From: Candidatus Hestiella acidicharens
GTDB taxonomy: Archaea; Thermoproteota; Thermoprotei_A; Sulfolobales; Acidilobaceae
NCBI GenBank assembly: GCA_015523575.1
Contig: WAJZ01000016.1
Span: 1 to 6,310 of the forward strand
Direction of reading: 5' to 3'
DNA: 6,310 nucleotides
Below the pieces are notes generated by a model that did not search any database, had not been told where the DNA came from, and was given only the letters and a program-made list of their open reading frames with translations. The position numbers were made by a program, and so were the translations under genes. Shown here piece after piece: positions 5,780 through 6,310 of this stretch (positions within the stretch are counted from its first letter, which is position 1; every line of letters starts with the position of its first letter).

Positions 5780-5796
5780 GCAAAGAATCAAGAAGA
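5780..5796 (-). terminator. Possible pyrimidine-rich 5S termination signal
   Basis: Immediately after the 3' end of the 5S gene the minus strand reads TCTTCTTGATTCTTTG, a pyrimidine-rich run of the kind that ends archaeal transcripts. There is no hairpin beyond the 5S helix I itself and no long unbroken U tract, so the call is weak. Confidence 0.3.
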
Positions 5797-5922
5797 GCCT
5801 GGCCCCGGCTTGAGAGGCCTGCGAGCCCTCTCGGAACTCACTGGCACCCTCAACGCGGCCGGCTTAACTTCCGGGTTCGAAACGAGTCCGGGTGTTTCCC
5901 AGCAGCTATGGCCGGGCCAGGC
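5797..5922 (-). rRNA. rrf: 5S ribosomal RNA
   Basis: On the minus strand the gene begins GCCTGGCCC and ends GGGCCAGGC, a perfect 9-bp terminal helix I. Between them are the near-universal archaeal 5S segments AACACCCGGACTCGTTTCG and GAACCCGGAAGTTAAGCC. Helix II forms between GCTGCTGG and CCGGCCGC with two G-U pairs. Length is about 126 nt, within the archaeal range. G+C is roughly two-thirds, far above its surroundings. No 16S or 23S sequence is adjacent, so the gene is unlinked, as in many Thermoproteota and in Thermoplasma. Exact mature ends may differ by a few bases. Confidence 0.95.
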
Positions 5923-5946
5923 ATTTTCTATCTAATATCGATCCGC

Positions 5947-5956
5947 AAATATAAAC
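5947..5956 (-). promoter_or_regulatory. TATA box of the 5S rRNA gene
   Basis: GTTTATATTT on the minus strand, centred about 29 nt before the 5' end of the 5S gene and preceded by a purine-rich CACAAA that could serve as BRE. This is the clearest TATA element in the window and supports independent transcription of 5S. Confidence 0.75.
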
Positions 5957-5967
5957 TTTGTGGGTAA

Positions 5968-5975
5968 TTTTTTAA
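5968..5975 (+). promoter_or_regulatory. TATA-like box for the LplB-type gene
   Basis: TTTTTTAA, centred about 37 nt before ATG 6009, back to back with the 5S promoter on the other strand. The predicted start near 5997 leaves a leader of about 12 nt with AAGGATGAT (5998-6005 region) as a partial ribosome site. Confidence 0.5.
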
Positions 5976-6008
5976 TTTTAATTCGCATAATTCAAAAAGG
6001 ATGATACT

Positions 6009-6281
6009 ATGGGAGAGTGCGAGCTAAAGGCAAAAAAGGGGTTGATAAGGGTCAAGTCCAGCCTTGCTAATGGGAAGATAACAAAAATCTCGATAAGTGG
6101 GGACTTTATGGTGTTTCCTGAAGGCGTTGTCTGGAATCTGGAAAAAAACCTCCTGCAAAGAGAGGTTAAAAGGGATGAAGTTGAGAGGGTTGTAAGGGAA
6201 ACGCTCAGGGATGCACACCTCTTGGGTTCTAGCGTTGAAGATTTCATTGATGCAATCCTCTGTTCCTTGGAGGCTGGTTAA
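6009..6281 (+). CDS. lplB: Lipoate-protein ligase accessory subunit (LplA C-terminal domain protein, LplB type)
   Basis: A 90-residue protein matching the C-terminal domain of lipoate-protein ligase A. Key blocks are KGLIRVKSSLANGKITKISISGD split over 10-32 (domain pattern GLIRV, then GKI, then ISGDF), followed by MVFPEGVVWNLEKNLL (34-49) and a helical tail. In archaea such as Thermoplasma acidophilum the ligase is bipartite: the catalytic domain (LplA) and this domain (LplB) are separate proteins, both needed to attach lipoate to target lysines on 2-oxoacid dehydrogenase E2 subunits or GcvH. Here the start of a likely LplA gene follows after 1 nt. ATG 6009 is chosen because the ATG at 6001 is out of frame and stops after eight codons. 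A GGAGG near its 3' end serves the next gene. Function by homology only. Confidence 0.85.
   Translation: MGECELKAKKGLIRVKSSLANGKITKISISGDFMVFPEGVVWNLEKNLLQREVKRDEVERVVRETLRDAHLLGSSVEDFIDAILCSLEAG
6269..6273 (+). promoter_or_regulatory. Shine-Dalgarno site of the downstream (lplA-like) gene
   Basis: GGAGG inside the last codons of the LplB-type gene, 9 nt before GTG 6283. Its strength and position support a translated gene beginning there and coupling between the two. Confidence 0.65.
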
Positions 6282-6282
6282 A

Positions 6283-6310
6283 GTGGGAAAGCTAAGGGTT
6301 CTCCTGTTTG
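6283..6310 (+). CDS. Start of a gene, probably lipoate-protein ligase catalytic subunit (truncated by window end)
   Basis: Nine codons are visible from GTG 6283 (MGKLRVLLF). The start follows the LplB-type stop by 1 nt and has GGAGG 9 nt upstream. The partial sequence is too short to identify by itself. The call as LplA rests on the known pairing of LplA and LplB genes in archaea and on the beta-strand-like RVLLF, which is how such ligases commonly begin. An unrelated operon partner cannot be excluded. Confidence 0.5.

Larger units (their letters stand above)
5466..5796. other. Gene-poor spacer between alkyltransferase and 5S rRNA
   Basis: About 330 nt with no convincing gene. Near 5466-5510 it holds the alkyltransferase ribosome site and promoter. 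Two tiny plus-strand frames occur: 5535-5603 (22 codons, starting MKRLIKSN, with AGGT 8 nt upstream) and 5665-5727 (20 codons, starting MVGAFIVG, no clear ribosome site). A T-rich stretch at 5634-5659 would act as a terminator-like signal for plus-strand transcripts. I see no tRNA, no paired C/D boxes and no repeat family. Confidence 0.6.

Noticed and set aside
5871..5880. GGGTTCGA resembling a tRNA T-loop
   Set aside because: It belongs to the conserved 5S segment on the other strand; no cloverleaf or acceptor stem forms around it.
5747..5935. 62-codon plus-strand frame across the 5S region
   Set aside because: It is the antisense of the 5S rRNA gene; base conservation there is explained by RNA structure.
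5978..6247. 89-codon minus-strand frame opposite the LplB-type gene
   Set aside because: The plus-strand protein matches a known domain; the antisense frame is Ser/Leu/Thr-rich and has no recognisable motif.
1..6310. CRISPR array, insertion sequence or phage-type genes
   Set aside because: No regularly spaced repeats, no terminal inverted repeats and no transposase, integrase or defence-like protein are visible on either strand.

Overview
The window looks like a piece of a thermophilic archaeal chromosome, most likely from the Thermoproteota (Crenarchaeota) or a relative; I do not commit to a genus. Several signs agree: a free-standing archaeal-type 5S rRNA gene with its own TATA box, TATA-like boxes placed 35-43 nt before most start codons, GTG and TTG starts with Shine-Dalgarno motifs, heavy use of AGG (Arg) and ATA (Ile), and a 5S gene of roughly two-thirds G+C in a much more AT-rich background, as expected at high growth temperature.

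Layout, left to right. (1) 1-2560, plus: a three-gene ABC importer operon of the BtuFCD/FecBCD type (binding protein cut by the window edge, FecCD-family permease, ATPase), packed with 6-nt and overlapping junctions. (2) 2611-3369, plus: a divergent short-chain dehydrogenase-like protein without the usual Tyr/Lys catalytic pair. Its stop codon touches the stop codon of (3) 3370-4434, minus: a GltD-like FAD/NAD(P) oxidoreductase lacking the N-terminal Fe-S domain. (4) 4435-4512: a compact divergent promoter region. (5) 4513-4857, plus: a 114-residue protein I do not recognise. (6) 4934-5164, plus: a TusA-family sulfur carrier with a variant CPxP motif, overlapping tail to tail with (7) 5148-5465, minus: a minimal single-domain O6-alkylguanine-DNA alkyltransferase. 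(8) 5466-5796: a gene-poor stretch. (9) 5797-5922, minus: 5S rRNA. (10) 6009-6281, plus: the separate C-terminal subunit of a bipartite lipoate-protein ligase (LplB type), followed one base later by the start of a gene (6283 onward) that is probably the catalytic subunit LplA.

Functional picture. The importer probably brings in a metal chelate or corrinoid-like ligand; nothing in the window identifies it. The other genes are housekeeping or redox functions, mostly transcribed singly. A sulfur carrier near a two-part lipoate ligase recalls archaeal sulfur and lipoate metabolism, but no lipoate-binding protein or Hdr-like gene is present, so that link is only a hypothesis. I found no mobile element, CRISPR array or clearly new multi-gene system. 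The oddities are at protein level: missing canonical residues in the ATPase, SDR and TusA, and a stripped-down alkyltransferase.
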